Position numbers and translations under genes: made by a program | Notes under the pieces: model-generated | The model's input: only the letters and a program-made list of their open reading frames with translations | Told to the model about the DNA's origin: nothing | The model's database searches: none | In this document: positions 7,237-13,939 of the stretch, in pieces | How the letters are laid out: every line of letters begins with the position of its first letter | Position numbering within the stretch: position 1 is the first letter of the stretch | Origin: CAMAVK01 sp964362485 | GTDB taxonomy: Archaea > Nanobdellota > Nanobdellia > Woesearchaeales > GW2011-AR9 | Assembly: GCA_964362485.1 (NCBI GenBank) | Contig: CAYIEX010000028.1 | Span: forward strand, 1 to 16,219 | DNA length: 16,219 nucleotides | Direction: 5' to 3'

Positions 7237-8256
7237 ATGGCAAAAGTAAAAGCAGAAACAAAAGAATTATTGGATGTCGAATTTGACACTCCCGTACAAG
7301 CAAAAACAGAGCTAAAAATGGAAAAATTAACGATTCAAGATTTACCTGGTGTAGGTGCAGCAACCGCCGAAAAACTCGAAGCCGCAGGGTTTCGTGACAT
7401 GATGTCAGTAGCAGTTGCTACTATTGGTGAGCTAGCTGAAACCGCCGGTGTCTCCGAGGCAGTTGCCCGTAAAATGATCAATGCTGCTCGCGACAGCATG
7501 AAAATGGGTTTTGAAACAGGTATCGAAGTTCTTAAAAAAAGACAACTTGTGAGTAAGTTTAGCACAGGCAGCCCCGCCTTTGACGCTTTAATGGGAGGCG
7601 GTTTTGAAACAGGTTGTATCACCGAGTGTTTTGGTGAATTTGGCTGCGGTAAAACGCAAATCGGCCACGCCCTTGCGGTAAACACCCTCAAAGAAGACCC
7701 TGATTCCTATGCCGTGTACATAGACACCGAAAACACCTTCCGCCCCGAACGTATTCGTCAACTGGCCGAAGGTGCTGGAGTAAATCCCGAGGATGCCCTC
7801 AATCGTATTATGGTTGCACGTGCATTCAACTCTGATCATCAAATGCTCTTAGCAGAAAAAATTGAAAGCTTAATCCACGAACAAAAAAAGAAAGTTCGCT
7901 TGGTCGTAGTTGATTCGCTAACAAGCCACTTTCGCGCTGAATTTATTGGTCGAGGAACCCTCGCTGAGCGGCAACAAAAACTAAACCGGCATATGCATCA
8001 ACTCGCTAAGGTTGCTAGTAGCTTCAACCTCTGTGTGTACGTCACAAATCAGGTAATGGCTAAACCGGATCAATTCTTTGGTGATCCAACAACCGCAATT
8101 GGTGGGCACGTCGTTGGCCACGCTTCTACTTTTCGCATCTATTTGCGTAAAGGTAAAAAAGGAACCCGTGTTGCAAAATTAATCGACGCACCCAACCTTC
8201 CTGACGGAGAAGTTGTCTTTGAAGTCCGCGAAGATGGACTTCATGATGCACTTTAA
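7237..8256 (+). CDS. radA: DNA repair and recombination protein RadA
   Basis: 339 aa. RadA is the archaeal RecA/Rad51 recombinase, which forms ATP-dependent filaments on single-stranded DNA and catalyses strand exchange. Seen here: an N-terminal extension of about 30 residues, and a helix-hairpin-helix domain (about 31-88, DLPGVGAATAEKL). The polymerisation segment GFETGIEVLKKR follows at 91-102. Walker A is GEFGCGKTQ (133-141), Walker B is LVVVD (222-226), NQV is at 271-273, the DNA-binding loop around AIGGHVVGHAST (287-298) and the cap DAPNLPDGE (318-324 region). Cys replaces the usual Ser/Pro in Walker A, which should be tolerated. The Ala of the classical FxxA is Gly (FETG), as in some archaeal RadAs. 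AGGAGGG at 7222-7228 is a strong ribosome binding site. Confidence 0.97.
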   Translation: MAKVKAETKELLDVEFDTPVQAKTELKMEKLTIQDLPGVGAATAEKLEAAGFRDMMSVAVATIGELAETAGVSEAVARKMINAARDSMKMGFETGIEVLKKRQLVSKFSTGSPAFDALMGGGFETGCITECFGEFGCGKTQIGHALAVNTLKEDPDSYAVYIDTENTFRPERIRQLAEGAGVNPEDALNRIMVARAFNSDHQMLLAEKIESLIHEQKKKVRLVVVDSLTSHFRAEFIGRGTLAERQQKLNRHMHQLAKVASSFNLCVYVTNQVMAKPDQFFGDPTTAIGGHVVGHASTFRIYLRKGKKGTRVAKLIDAPNLPDGEVVFEVREDGLHDAL

Positions 8257-8306
8257 ATTTTAATTTGTTTCTTTATTTATTTCTTATATTCTTTTGTATC
8301 CTTTGT
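8257..8306 (+). terminator. T-rich termination region after radA
   Basis: A run of T clusters directly after the radA stop (TTTGTTTCTTTATTTATTTC and following) without a strong hairpin. This is typical of archaeal intrinsic termination. It fills most of the 70-nt gap to the convergent gene. Confidence 0.55.
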
Positions 8307-8326
8307 ATCACATTATTGTTTCCGAT

Positions 8327-9088
8327 CTAATCTGGTACCGATAAACCCAATCCCTGTGCCACTCCACGTAAATACTCAGCACCATCAAGAATTATACCCG
8401 CTTGCGGAGAAACTCTCAAACGTTCTTTGTGCAAACCAAGATCGAGGCATTCTTGCACTAACGAACGCTGGTATCCTTCTCTATCCGCATGACGATAGAC
8501 ATCAGCAATAAGCCCATTTTTCATCCTTTCACTTAAATCTAAGCCCAGTGGTTTCAAAATATCAAAATAAACGTGAATAAAACCTTGTTCTCCCATGCCC
8601 TTCTCTACTTCTTCTCTTCCCACATACACACGAAATTTATACTCTTCCGGTTTCCAGTTGCGAGGTGTTCCGGGAATATCATGATAGTGGCAAGGAATGT
8701 TTCCTTCTCGTTCACTCCAAAACGCTCTTTTGCATTCAAGCACATCTACCATAATGCTATGTCCTACCATTCCCGCCGGACCTTCCACATACTTTGCTGT
8801 TGGGAGCATAAAAGTATCTTTCCCTAAAGCAAAGTTAACTCCCGTGATTTTACCAAGACGAACTGTCCCATTGTATGCATTAAAGCCGGGCGCGGCAGCA
8901 CATCCCCTTCTGCTATGTGAATACCCATGTTCACCAACAGTGGCGATAGGCTGACCAATAAAAGGCTCCATTTCTCTCCTAAAATAGCGTTGGGCTTCTT
9001 TCATGCGTTCCTGATCAGAACTAAATGAGACCGATTTAATAAGTTGTTCAAGCGTTATTGTTTTATTATCTCCTAGTTGAATCTCCAT
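8327..9088 (-). CDS. hypothetical 253-aa protein with His/Cys cluster
   Basis: 253 aa, not recognised. It has no signal peptide or membrane helix, so it is probably cytoplasmic. The N-terminal third is helical and charged (DQERMKEAQRYFRREMEPF). A Gly/His-rich middle follows with VGEHGYSHSRRGC (51-63) and then a conserved-looking GPAGMVGHSIMVDVLEC (103-119). A further IPCHYHDIPG (131-140) lies beyond it. The His/Cys residues could bind a metal or form an active site, but no known signature fits. The C-terminal part reads as an alpha/beta domain with DILKPLGLDLSERMKNGLIADVYRHA. The gene is monocistronic, convergent with radA and divergent from the TRAM gene. A TATA-like GATAAAAG sits about 28 nt before the ATG (around 9111-9118), suggesting a short or absent leader. 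Confidence 0.72.
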   Translation of the reverse strand: MEIQLGDNKTITLEQLIKSVSFSSDQERMKEAQRYFRREMEPFIGQPIATVGEHGYSHSRRGCAAAPGFNAYNGTVRLGKITGVNFALGKDTFMLPTAKYVEGPAGMVGHSIMVDVLECKRAFWSEREGNIPCHYHDIPGTPRNWKPEEYKFRVYVGREEVEKGMGEQGFIHVYFDILKPLGLDLSERMKNGLIADVYRHADREGYQRSLVQECLDLGLHKERLRVSPQAGIILDGAEYLRGVAQGLGLSVPD

Positions 9089-9154
9089 TCTCCGATCAAA
9101 GTGATCTTCTCTTTTATCCTTTTCTCTTCTGAATAACTCCTTTTTACCATCACC

Positions 9155-9164
9155 TTTTTATATC
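9155..9164 (+). promoter_or_regulatory. TATA box of the TRAM gene
   Basis: TTTTTATATC about 25 nt before a plausible start near 9185. This leaves a leader of about 24 nt that contains the GGAGG ribosome binding site (9195-9199), 9 nt before the ATG at 9209. Confidence 0.55.
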
Positions 9165-9208
9165 GTGGAGTCTTTTTATCAGATACAGATATATGGAGGA
9201 ATGTATCA

Positions 9209-9535
9209 ATGAATGAAACCGAGCAAGTAGCTCCTGTTAAAGTTGGGGAGACCCATGATGTAAGTATCAATGCCGTTGGTGGAAAAGGTGATGGAATTGC
9301 CAAAGTTAAGGGATTCGTCCTCTTCATTGCCAATGTGAAAAAAGGCGATTATGTTCGAATTAAGATTACCAAAGTACTTCCTAAAGTGGGTTTTGCTGAA
9401 GTGGTCGAAAAACTTGAACGGCCACAAAATACCCGCTTTACAACTGTAAGCACACAAGAACTTCATCAGATGCGAGAAGAACGACCTTCTGTTCACTATG
9501 AAGACACCGAGGATTTTGGTGAGGAGCAACATTGA
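9209..9535 (+). CDS. stand-alone TRAM-domain RNA-binding protein
   Basis: 108 aa. Residues about 11-68 form a TRAM domain (VKVGETHDVSINAVGGKGDGIAKVKGFVLFI...GDYVRIKITKV...GFAEVVE), a small beta-barrel that binds RNA. In archaea such single-domain TRAM proteins are abundant, and some have been described as RNA chaperones resembling bacterial cold-shock proteins. The C-terminal 35 residues are acidic and probably disordered (EERPSVHYEDTEDFGEE). The gene has its own TATA box and a good GGAGG site. A termination signal follows within 85 nt, so it appears monocistronic. The domain call is firm; the specific RNA targets cannot be told from sequence. Confidence 0.9.
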   Translation: MNETEQVAPVKVGETHDVSINAVGGKGDGIAKVKGFVLFIANVKKGDYVRIKITKVLPKVGFAEVVEKLERPQNTRFTTVSTQELHQMREERPSVHYEDTEDFGEEQH

Positions 9536-9593
9536 ATGCCACAACTCTTTGTGGTCATTCATTTATTCCAAGAACTTCAACACAATATTAACT

Positions 9594-9619
9594 CCCTACT
9601 TGGGGAATTGTCTTTTTTT
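9594..9619 (+). terminator. terminator after the TRAM gene
   Basis: A short imperfect stem (TCCC / GGGA around TACTTG) is followed by seven T residues (9613-9619). A second small perfect stem, CCACAA/TTGTGG with a 4-nt loop, lies just upstream at 9539-9554. Confidence 0.5.
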
Positions 9620-9713
9620 AAACACCATTTGAAACCAGTAAGCCCTCATCACTTGTATCTCACACTCTAAGAAATAAGGTAAGAAAAGAGTTTATGCTTT
9701 AACTCCTCACTAC

Positions 9714-9893
9714 CTACCTATTATCCTTGTCCTGCCGCTCGGTCCAGTACATCTGCTTATGTCCCTTTCCTTCATACATTGTGACTAACTCCAACGCTTT
9801 CTGATAAGTCAAATCTTCCTCTACGGTGAATTTATTGCCATGATCATCTTGACGGAGAACTTTGTACAAAGTTTGAGGAACCATGATCCTCAT
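9714..9893 (-). CDS. small conserved-looking 59-aa protein
   Basis: 59 aa, shorter than usual gene-calling cut-offs. It reads MRIMVPQTLYKVLRQDDHGN, then FTVEEDLTYQKALELVTMYEGKG and HKQMYWTERQD. A clear Shine-Dalgarno AAGGAG (9907-9902 on the - strand) is 8 nt before the ATG at 9893; a second in-frame ATG at 9884 is less well placed. The pattern (Y-V-RQDD-GN-F followed by a helix and a G-HKQ-YW-E ending) matches what I remember of small proteins found across bacteria and archaea whose function is not known. The fold would be a small beta-alpha-beta unit. It is divergent from ppsA, sharing a 115-nt promoter region. There is no signal peptide; probably cytoplasmic. Confidence 0.72.
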   Translation of the reverse strand: MRIMVPQTLYKVLRQDDHGNKFTVEEDLTYQKALELVTMYEGKGHKQMYWTERQDKDNR

Positions 9894-9961
9894 CAGCAGA
9901 TCTCCTTCTTTATTAGCGTTTCACACTCATTTTCTTTTTCTTTCTATCTCTGTGACTGAAA

Positions 9962-10001
9962 CATTAAAAAACTCATCCCTCTTCCACCCCTAAAAAGAGG
10001 T
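9962..10001 (+). promoter_or_regulatory. ppsA promoter and Shine-Dalgarno, with possible hairpin
   Basis: A TATA-like CATTAAAAAAC (9962-9972) lies about 47 nt before the ppsA ATG. The AGAGGTG ribosome binding site (9996-10002) follows. CCTCTT at 9978-9983 is perfectly complementary to AAGAGG at 9995-10000, so a hairpin could mask the ribosome binding site if transcription starts upstream of 9978. Confidence 0.4.
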
Positions 10002-10008
10002 GTTTCGT

Positions 10009-12327
10009 ATGTCGTACATTGCCTGGTTTAAAGAGCTCACCAAAGATTCCATTCCCACAGCAGGTGGTAAGGGGGCTAATTTAGCTGAGATGTACAAACT
10101 GGGTATTCCCGTTCCCAACGGTTTTGCCATCACTGCTCAATGTTATCAAGAATTTGTCACCAAAACAGGTCTCCAACCAAAAATCCTCGCTCTTCTCAAC
10201 AATCTTGATCCTGAAAATAACAATCAGCTCCAAAAAGTCTCCGAGCAGATTCAAGAACTCGTAGTTAACACCCCTCTTCCTCATGATATGGCTGAAGAGA
10301 TTGTTGATGCCTATGGCCTTTTAGGTGCCAGTAAAAAGATCGCAAGTGAGATCGTACACGGAAAAGACACCTTCGTCGCAGTGCGCTCAAGTGCCACCGC
10401 TGAAGATCTTCCCTCCGCTTCATTTGCAGGACAGCAAGCAACATTTCTGAACGTAATAGGAAAAGATAACGTACTGCATGCCGTACTTGGCTGCTGGGCA
10501 TCACTTTTTACTGCACGCGCAATCTACTACCGCCAAAAAAATAATTTTGAACACAGTAAAGTTTTCATTTCGGCGATTGTTCAAAAAATGGTTAACTCTG
10601 AAAAAGCAGGTATCATGTTTACTATAAATCCTGCAACTAATAATGGAAACGAGATCGTTGTAGAGTCTATTTATGGACTAGGAGAGATGATTGTTGGTGG
10701 TGAAGTCAACCCAGACCTATACATCATCAACAAATTCACCAAAGACATCGCTAAACGTGAAATTCGCAAACAAACAGAAGGGCTCTTTCGTAATAGTGTT
10801 GGCATGAACGAAAAACTTTACATCCCGCCTTCCCTTCAGGAAAAACAGAAAATTACAGACACACAAATCAAAGAGCTTGCTGCATTCGGAGAACAACTTG
10901 AGAATCATTACGGCCTTCCCCAAGATATTGAATGGGCGGTTGAAGATGAAAAGGTGTATATCGTTCAAACACGTGCCATAACGACGTACAAAAAGTCGAG
11001 TGTTCCAACTATCCCCGCCGCCAATAGCCCTTCTCCAACTAAAAACAACATTCTTCTCCACGGTGAAACTGCCTCTGCTGGATTCTATAGCGGTATAGTA
11101 AAAGTTGTCAACAATCCCCAAGAACTCAGCAAAATCACAAAAGGCGATATCCTTGTAACCGAGATGACCACACCCGACATGGTTCCTGCCATGCAACGCG
11201 CTGGCGCAATTATCACCAACGCGGGGGGGATGACATGCCATGCTGCAATCGTCTCACGTGAGATGGGTACCCCCTGCATAGTTGGCACAGAAAAAGCCAC
11301 ACACCTCCTAAAAGATGGACAAATTGTAACCGTTGATGCAACTGCCGCAGTCGTGTATGATGGTCGTATGGAAGCGCAAGTCTCGCAACAACCCCCAGCT
11401 CCCCTAGCGACAATCCCACCATCTGACATACTAACCGCTACTGAAATTAAAGTAATCCTTGATCTACCTCAGATGGCCCAAAAAGCCGCCGCCACCGGTG
11501 CCGATGGGGTTGGCCTGGTTCGCTTAGAAATAATCATTGCGCAAGGAAGTATTCATCCTGCCGAGTACATCCGTCAAAATAAAACTGCAGACTATGTCAA
11601 ACACCTCAGGGACAACATCCGCATCATTGCTCAAGCATTTGACAAAAAGCCAGTCTGGGTGCGCTGCTCCGATATGCGTAGTGATGAATATCGTAATTTA
11701 GTCGGCGGCGATAAAGAACCAAAAGAAACTGATCCCATGATCGGCTGGCACGCCATTCGCCGACTTCTTGATGAACCTCAAATTCTTGAAGCCGAGTTTC
11801 AAGCCATTAAAGAGCTCCACGATGAAGGTTTGAAAAACGTTGGCATCATGATTCCATTCGTCATTCGCACTGAGGAAGTTCGCAAAGCCAAAGAAATCAT
11901 GCGTAAAGTCGGTCTTGAACCATGTAAAGATATTCAATTTGGTATCATGGTTGAAACACCGGCTGCGTGCTGGATTATTGGAGACATTTGCAAAGAAGGA
12001 ATTTCCTTTGTCTCGTTCGGAACAAACGATTTGACGCAGCTCACCCTGGGAATCGATCGTAATAACGAACGCTTATCTAAACTCTTTGATGAAATGCACC
12101 CTGCCGTTCTCGGTGAGATCGCGCGTGTCATTAAGACATGTAAGAAATATGGTGTTACAACTTCCATTTGCGGCCAAGCTGGATCACGCCCCGAAATGGC
12201 TGAATTCCTCGTTCACCAAGGTGTTGACTCCATTTCCACCAACGCCGATGCGGTTGCAACTATTCGTCGTACGGTTGCTCGTGTTGAAAAGAAATTGATG
12301 TTGGAGATGGAAAGAGGTCGTGTTTAA
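10009..12327 (+). CDS. ppsA: phosphoenolpyruvate synthase (pyruvate, water dikinase)
   Basis: 772 aa from the ATG at 10009; an in-frame GTG at 10000 overlaps the ribosome binding site and is less likely. The enzyme converts pyruvate + ATP + water to PEP + AMP + phosphate, feeding gluconeogenesis. The N-terminal ATP-binding domain starts YIAWFKELTKD...GGKGANLAEM and includes VAVRSSATAEDLPSASFAGQ (about 124-143). The central swivelling phosphohistidine domain has GGMTCHAAIVSREMG with the phosphoryl-carrier His at about 411. The C-terminal TIM barrel has GADGVGLVRLE, WVRCSDMRSDEYRNL, ETPAACWI, VSFGTNDLTQLTLGIDRNN and ICGQAGSRPEMAEFLV, whose Cys (about 721) is the expected proton donor. All three domains are complete and the length is normal. 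Single-gene transcription unit; cytoplasmic. Confidence 0.97.
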   Translation: MSYIAWFKELTKDSIPTAGGKGANLAEMYKLGIPVPNGFAITAQCYQEFVTKTGLQPKILALLNNLDPENNNQLQKVSEQIQELVVNTPLPHDMAEEIVDAYGLLGASKKIASEIVHGKDTFVAVRSSATAEDLPSASFAGQQATFLNVIGKDNVLHAVLGCWASLFTARAIYYRQKNNFEHSKVFISAIVQKMVNSEKAGIMFTINPATNNGNEIVVESIYGLGEMIVGGEVNPDLYIINKFTKDIAKREIRKQTEGLFRNSVGMNEKLYIPPSLQEKQKITDTQIKELAAFGEQLENHYGLPQDIEWAVEDEKVYIVQTRAITTYKKSSVPTIPAANSPSPTKNNILLHGETASAGFYSGIVKVVNNPQELSKITKGDILVTEMTTPDMVPAMQRAGAIITNAGGMTCHAAIVSREMGTPCIVGTEKATHLLKDGQIVTVDATAAVVYDGRMEAQVSQQPPAPLATIPPSDILTATEIKVILDLPQMAQKAAATGADGVGLVRLEIIIAQGSIHPAEYIRQNKTADYVKHLRDNIRIIAQAFDKKPVWVRCSDMRSDEYRNLVGGDKEPKETDPMIGWHAIRRLLDEPQILEAEFQAIKELHDEGLKNVGIMIPFVIRTEEVRKAKEIMRKVGLEPCKDIQFGIMVETPAACWIIGDICKEGISFVSFGTNDLTQLTLGIDRNNERLSKLFDEMHPAVLGEIARVIKTCKKYGVTTSICGQAGSRPEMAEFLVHQGVDSISTNADAVATIRRTVARVEKKLMLEMERGRV

Positions 12328-12335
12328 TATTTAAA

Positions 12336-13088
12336 TTATTTTTTTTGCTTCATTGCAGTATCCATCTCTCCCATAATTCTTTCCTGGTATTGTTTCAAAT
12401 TCGCGAGTTCCTCTCTACTTGGCTGATTATCATAAAGATAACAAAGCGCATCAACACCAAACGTATCTATAATCGGTTTCACAAGATGTGCTCCAACTTT
12501 GTACGTGTTCTCTCTAATTTCTTTTAATGCTTTTTCGCCACGAGGAATACTGTCATCCGTCAGTTGGTTAGGAACATCACTCAATTTCATACTTACATAC
12601 TCGGCTGTTCCTTCAATAATAAGACGCGTCGCCAGCATTTCGGGAGAAGCGTGGGGTTCAAAATTTTGAAAAACCCCTCCTGCACACTCCTGAGCCATAT
12701 AATAATGAACCGTTTCGTGGTGAACAGTGGCATCAATTTTTTTTTCTAGTGATATTTCTTGCGAATCACCGTACTCGTGCTCTAATAGTAAACTTCGGAT
12801 AAAAATCGTATTCCCTCTTCCAGGATAAACCGCAATCGCCGAGTCTGGTAAACTTGGATCGCCAAGAGGAACATCAAAGTCAAGAATAGGGGGAATAATT
12901 GTAATCCCAAATCGTCGTTGTTCTTCGGTATAGCGAGAACGATTAATATTAATGTGATTCTCAACTTCTGTAGACCGACCCATACGTAAGTAAACGTTAT
13001 GGGCAAAAGATGCTGCACCAGCAAATAAAGCTAATCCAACCGCATAGGGAAAAATCTTATCAGCACGTTTTATTGAACTATGTTTCAT
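12336..13088 (-). CDS. membrane-anchored HExxH metalloprotease-like protein
   Basis: 250 aa. A basic N-terminus and one hydrophobic helix (about 13-31) suggest a single-pass anchor or uncleaved signal with the rest outside the membrane. The zinc-protease motif H-E-T-V-H sits at 124-128 (HHETVHYYM). It is followed about 30 residues later by IIEGTAEYVS (158-165), whose Glu159 or Glu163 could be the third zinc ligand as in gluzincins. This is the only visible basis for a peptidase call, and no named family is recognised. The flanking helix before HExxH (EKKIDATVHHETVHYYMAQE) has the expected amphipathic form. A TATA box (13111-13119) about 26 nt upstream of the ATG indicates a leaderless mRNA. 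It converges tightly on ppsA. Confidence 0.72.
   Translation of the reverse strand: MKHSSIKRADKIFPYAVGLALFAGAASFAHNVYLRMGRSTEVENHININRSRYTEEQRRFGITIIPPILDFDVPLGDPSLPDSAIAVYPGRGNTIFIRSLLLEHEYGDSQEISLEKKIDATVHHETVHYYMAQECAGGVFQNFEPHASPEMLATRLIIEGTAEYVSMKLSDVPNQLTDDSIPRGEKALKEIRENTYKVGAHLVKPIIDTFGVDALCYLYDNQPSREELANLKQYQERIMGEMDTAMKQKK
12339..12346 (+). terminator. T8 tract terminating ppsA inside the end of the opposite gene
   Basis: Eight consecutive T residues, 11 nt after the ppsA stop. The same bases on the other strand encode the last two lysines and overlap the glutamine codon of the convergent gene, so the two 3' ends share the tract. Confidence 0.55.
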
Positions 13089-13109
13089 ATCCTATTGAAA
13101 ACAAGCCTA

Positions 13110-13119
13110 CTTTATATAT
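13110..13119 (-). promoter_or_regulatory. TATA box of the metalloprotease-like gene
   Basis: ATATATAAAG on the - strand, about 26 nt before the ATG at 13088. It lies in the 46-nt gap after rnp4, so this gene can be transcribed independently of rnp4. Confidence 0.6.
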
Positions 13120-13134
13120 GTTGTGCTAAATTAA

Positions 13135-13473
13135 TCACTTAGCAGTGACTACTCTCTTCCGCTGTGGTCGTATCGGAATCCGGGTAATCTTTTTACACTC
13201 CAAGCAGCGAATGATGACCTTTCCATACCGTACCCTAATTGTCGCATTCTTGCCCGAAACAAGATACTTATAGCAGTGCGAGCAATATTGGCGTTTATAT
13301 TCTCTGGGCATACGTAATTTCACTTTCATCGCAACTTTACGTGCCATCTGAACATAGCGATGAGAAAGAGCTGAATCCGTTGCAAACATCGTATGTGCTT
13401 CATCAAAGAGAATCCTCAAACGCTCGCGCGCAATATTTTTCAACTGGTCCTTTGAAACCACGTGCTTAGCCAT
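13135..13473 (-). CDS. rnp4: ribonuclease P protein component 4 (Rpp21/Rpr2 family)
   Basis: 112 aa. Archaeal RNase P is an RNA-protein enzyme that removes the 5' leader of pre-tRNA, and Rnp4 is the zinc-ribbon protein subunit that partners with Rnp1 (Rpp29). The N-terminal half is two basic helices (LKNIARERLRILFDEAHTMF and ALSHRYVQMARKVAMKV) followed by RMPREYKRQYC, typical of the family. The zinc ribbon has CSHC (64-67) and CLEC (90-93), and a basic tail (RPQRKR). Length is normal. A TATA-like element (13495-13505 on the - strand) is about 26 nt before the ATG, so the transcript is probably leaderless. It diverges from the winged-helix gene at 13631. The partner RNase P genes are not in this window. 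Confidence 0.93.
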   Translation of the reverse strand: MAKHVVSKDQLKNIARERLRILFDEAHTMFATDSALSHRYVQMARKVAMKVKLRMPREYKRQYCSHCYKYLVSGKNATIRVRYGKVIIRCLECKKITRIPIRPQRKRVVTAK

Positions 13474-13494
13474 AACATAAAGAAGACCAACTCA

Positions 13495-13505
13495 TTTTAA
13501 ATAAC
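13495..13505 (-). promoter_or_regulatory. TATA box of rnp4
   Basis: TTATTTAAAA on the - strand centred about 26 nt upstream of the rnp4 ATG, consistent with leaderless transcription. Confidence 0.55.
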
Positions 13506-13602
13506 TATTGTTGGAGTAAATCCCAGTCACCTCATCCACCACAATAATTGCGGTTCTACCGGATCATCTCGCTTCTCCAATTTCAGTGGTACGTCGAAAT
13601 AA

Positions 13603-13610
13603 TTATAAAC
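13603..13610 (+). promoter_or_regulatory. TATA box of the winged-helix gene
   Basis: TTATAAAC centred about 25 nt before the ATG at 13631. This spacing selects that ATG over the upstream in-frame GTG at 13586, which would place the TATA box inside the coding region. Confidence 0.6.
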
Positions 13611-13630
13611 TAGGCTTCGCTCAAAACACG

Positions 13631-13939
13631 ATGCCTGCAGGTCGACCAACCAAAAGTCAAATCCGTCAAAACATAATCGAAATTCTTCACCACACAGGAC
13701 CAATGTATGGCTACCGAGTTGCCAAGATTTACAACGAAGTATTTCCCCACGCAACCCAGCGTAGTATTTACTATCATCTTCATAAAGGTACTCAGACCAA
13801 AGAGATCACCCTCAATAAAATTGAGGAAGAAAAAGGCGAATTCTCCTGGGGTTCAACCGTTGAGAAGATCTACTACGAGCTAGGGCCAGAGGCGCAAGCT
13901 AAGGGCGATAAGCGAGTTAAGGAGTTTTTGCAGAAATGA
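13631..13939 (+). CDS. winged-helix DNA-binding protein (PadR-like)
   Basis: 102 aa from the ATG at 13631. The sequence GRPTKSQIRQNIIEILHHTG (4-23) opens a helix-turn-helix domain. It continues with MYGYRVAKIYNEVFP and the recognition-helix-like TQRSIYYHLHKG, giving the general layout of a PadR/winged-helix protein. After about residue 60 comes a beta-hairpin wing and a C-terminal part rich in Glu/Lys. It has no effector domain, so it may be a small regulator or chromatin-associated protein. Its stop overlaps the alkyltransferase start (ATGA at 13936-13939), so both proteins are made from one mRNA. Autoregulation and control of the alkyltransferase or of the divergent rnp4 are inferences from location only. 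Confidence 0.78.
   Translation: MPAGRPTKSQIRQNIIEILHHTGPMYGYRVAKIYNEVFPHATQRSIYYHLHKGTQTKEITLNKIEEEKGEFSWGSTVEKIYYELGPEAQAKGDKRVKEFLQK

Noticed and set aside
9646..9652. Perfect box C motif (GTGATGA) on the - strand, possible C/D box RNA
   Set aside because: No box D (CTGA) or internal C'/D' pair at suitable distance.
9536..9670. 44-codon + strand frame starting right after the TRAM stop (TGA then ATG)
   Set aside because: It contains the hairpins and the T7 tract of the likely TRAM terminator, has no well-placed Shine-Dalgarno and a composition typical of a T-rich spacer; more likely 3' flank than a gene.
13474..13602. Gap between rnp4 and the winged-helix gene, checked for a small RNA
   Set aside because: Only scattered box-like words (GATGAT, GGATGAG) without a correct D box, and a distant TTGGAG/CTCCAA repeat with a 58-nt spacer; read as a bidirectional promoter region.
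13586..13630. Upstream GTG start for the winged-helix protein
   Set aside because: It would place the TATA box (13603-13610) inside the coding region; the ATG at 13631 fits the promoter and gives a normal GRP-type N-terminus.
13527..13754. 75-codon - strand frame running into the rnp4/winged-helix gap
   Set aside because: Overlaps the coding region of the winged-helix gene in antisense and has Cys/Trp/Leu-rich shadow composition without promoter or ribosome binding site.
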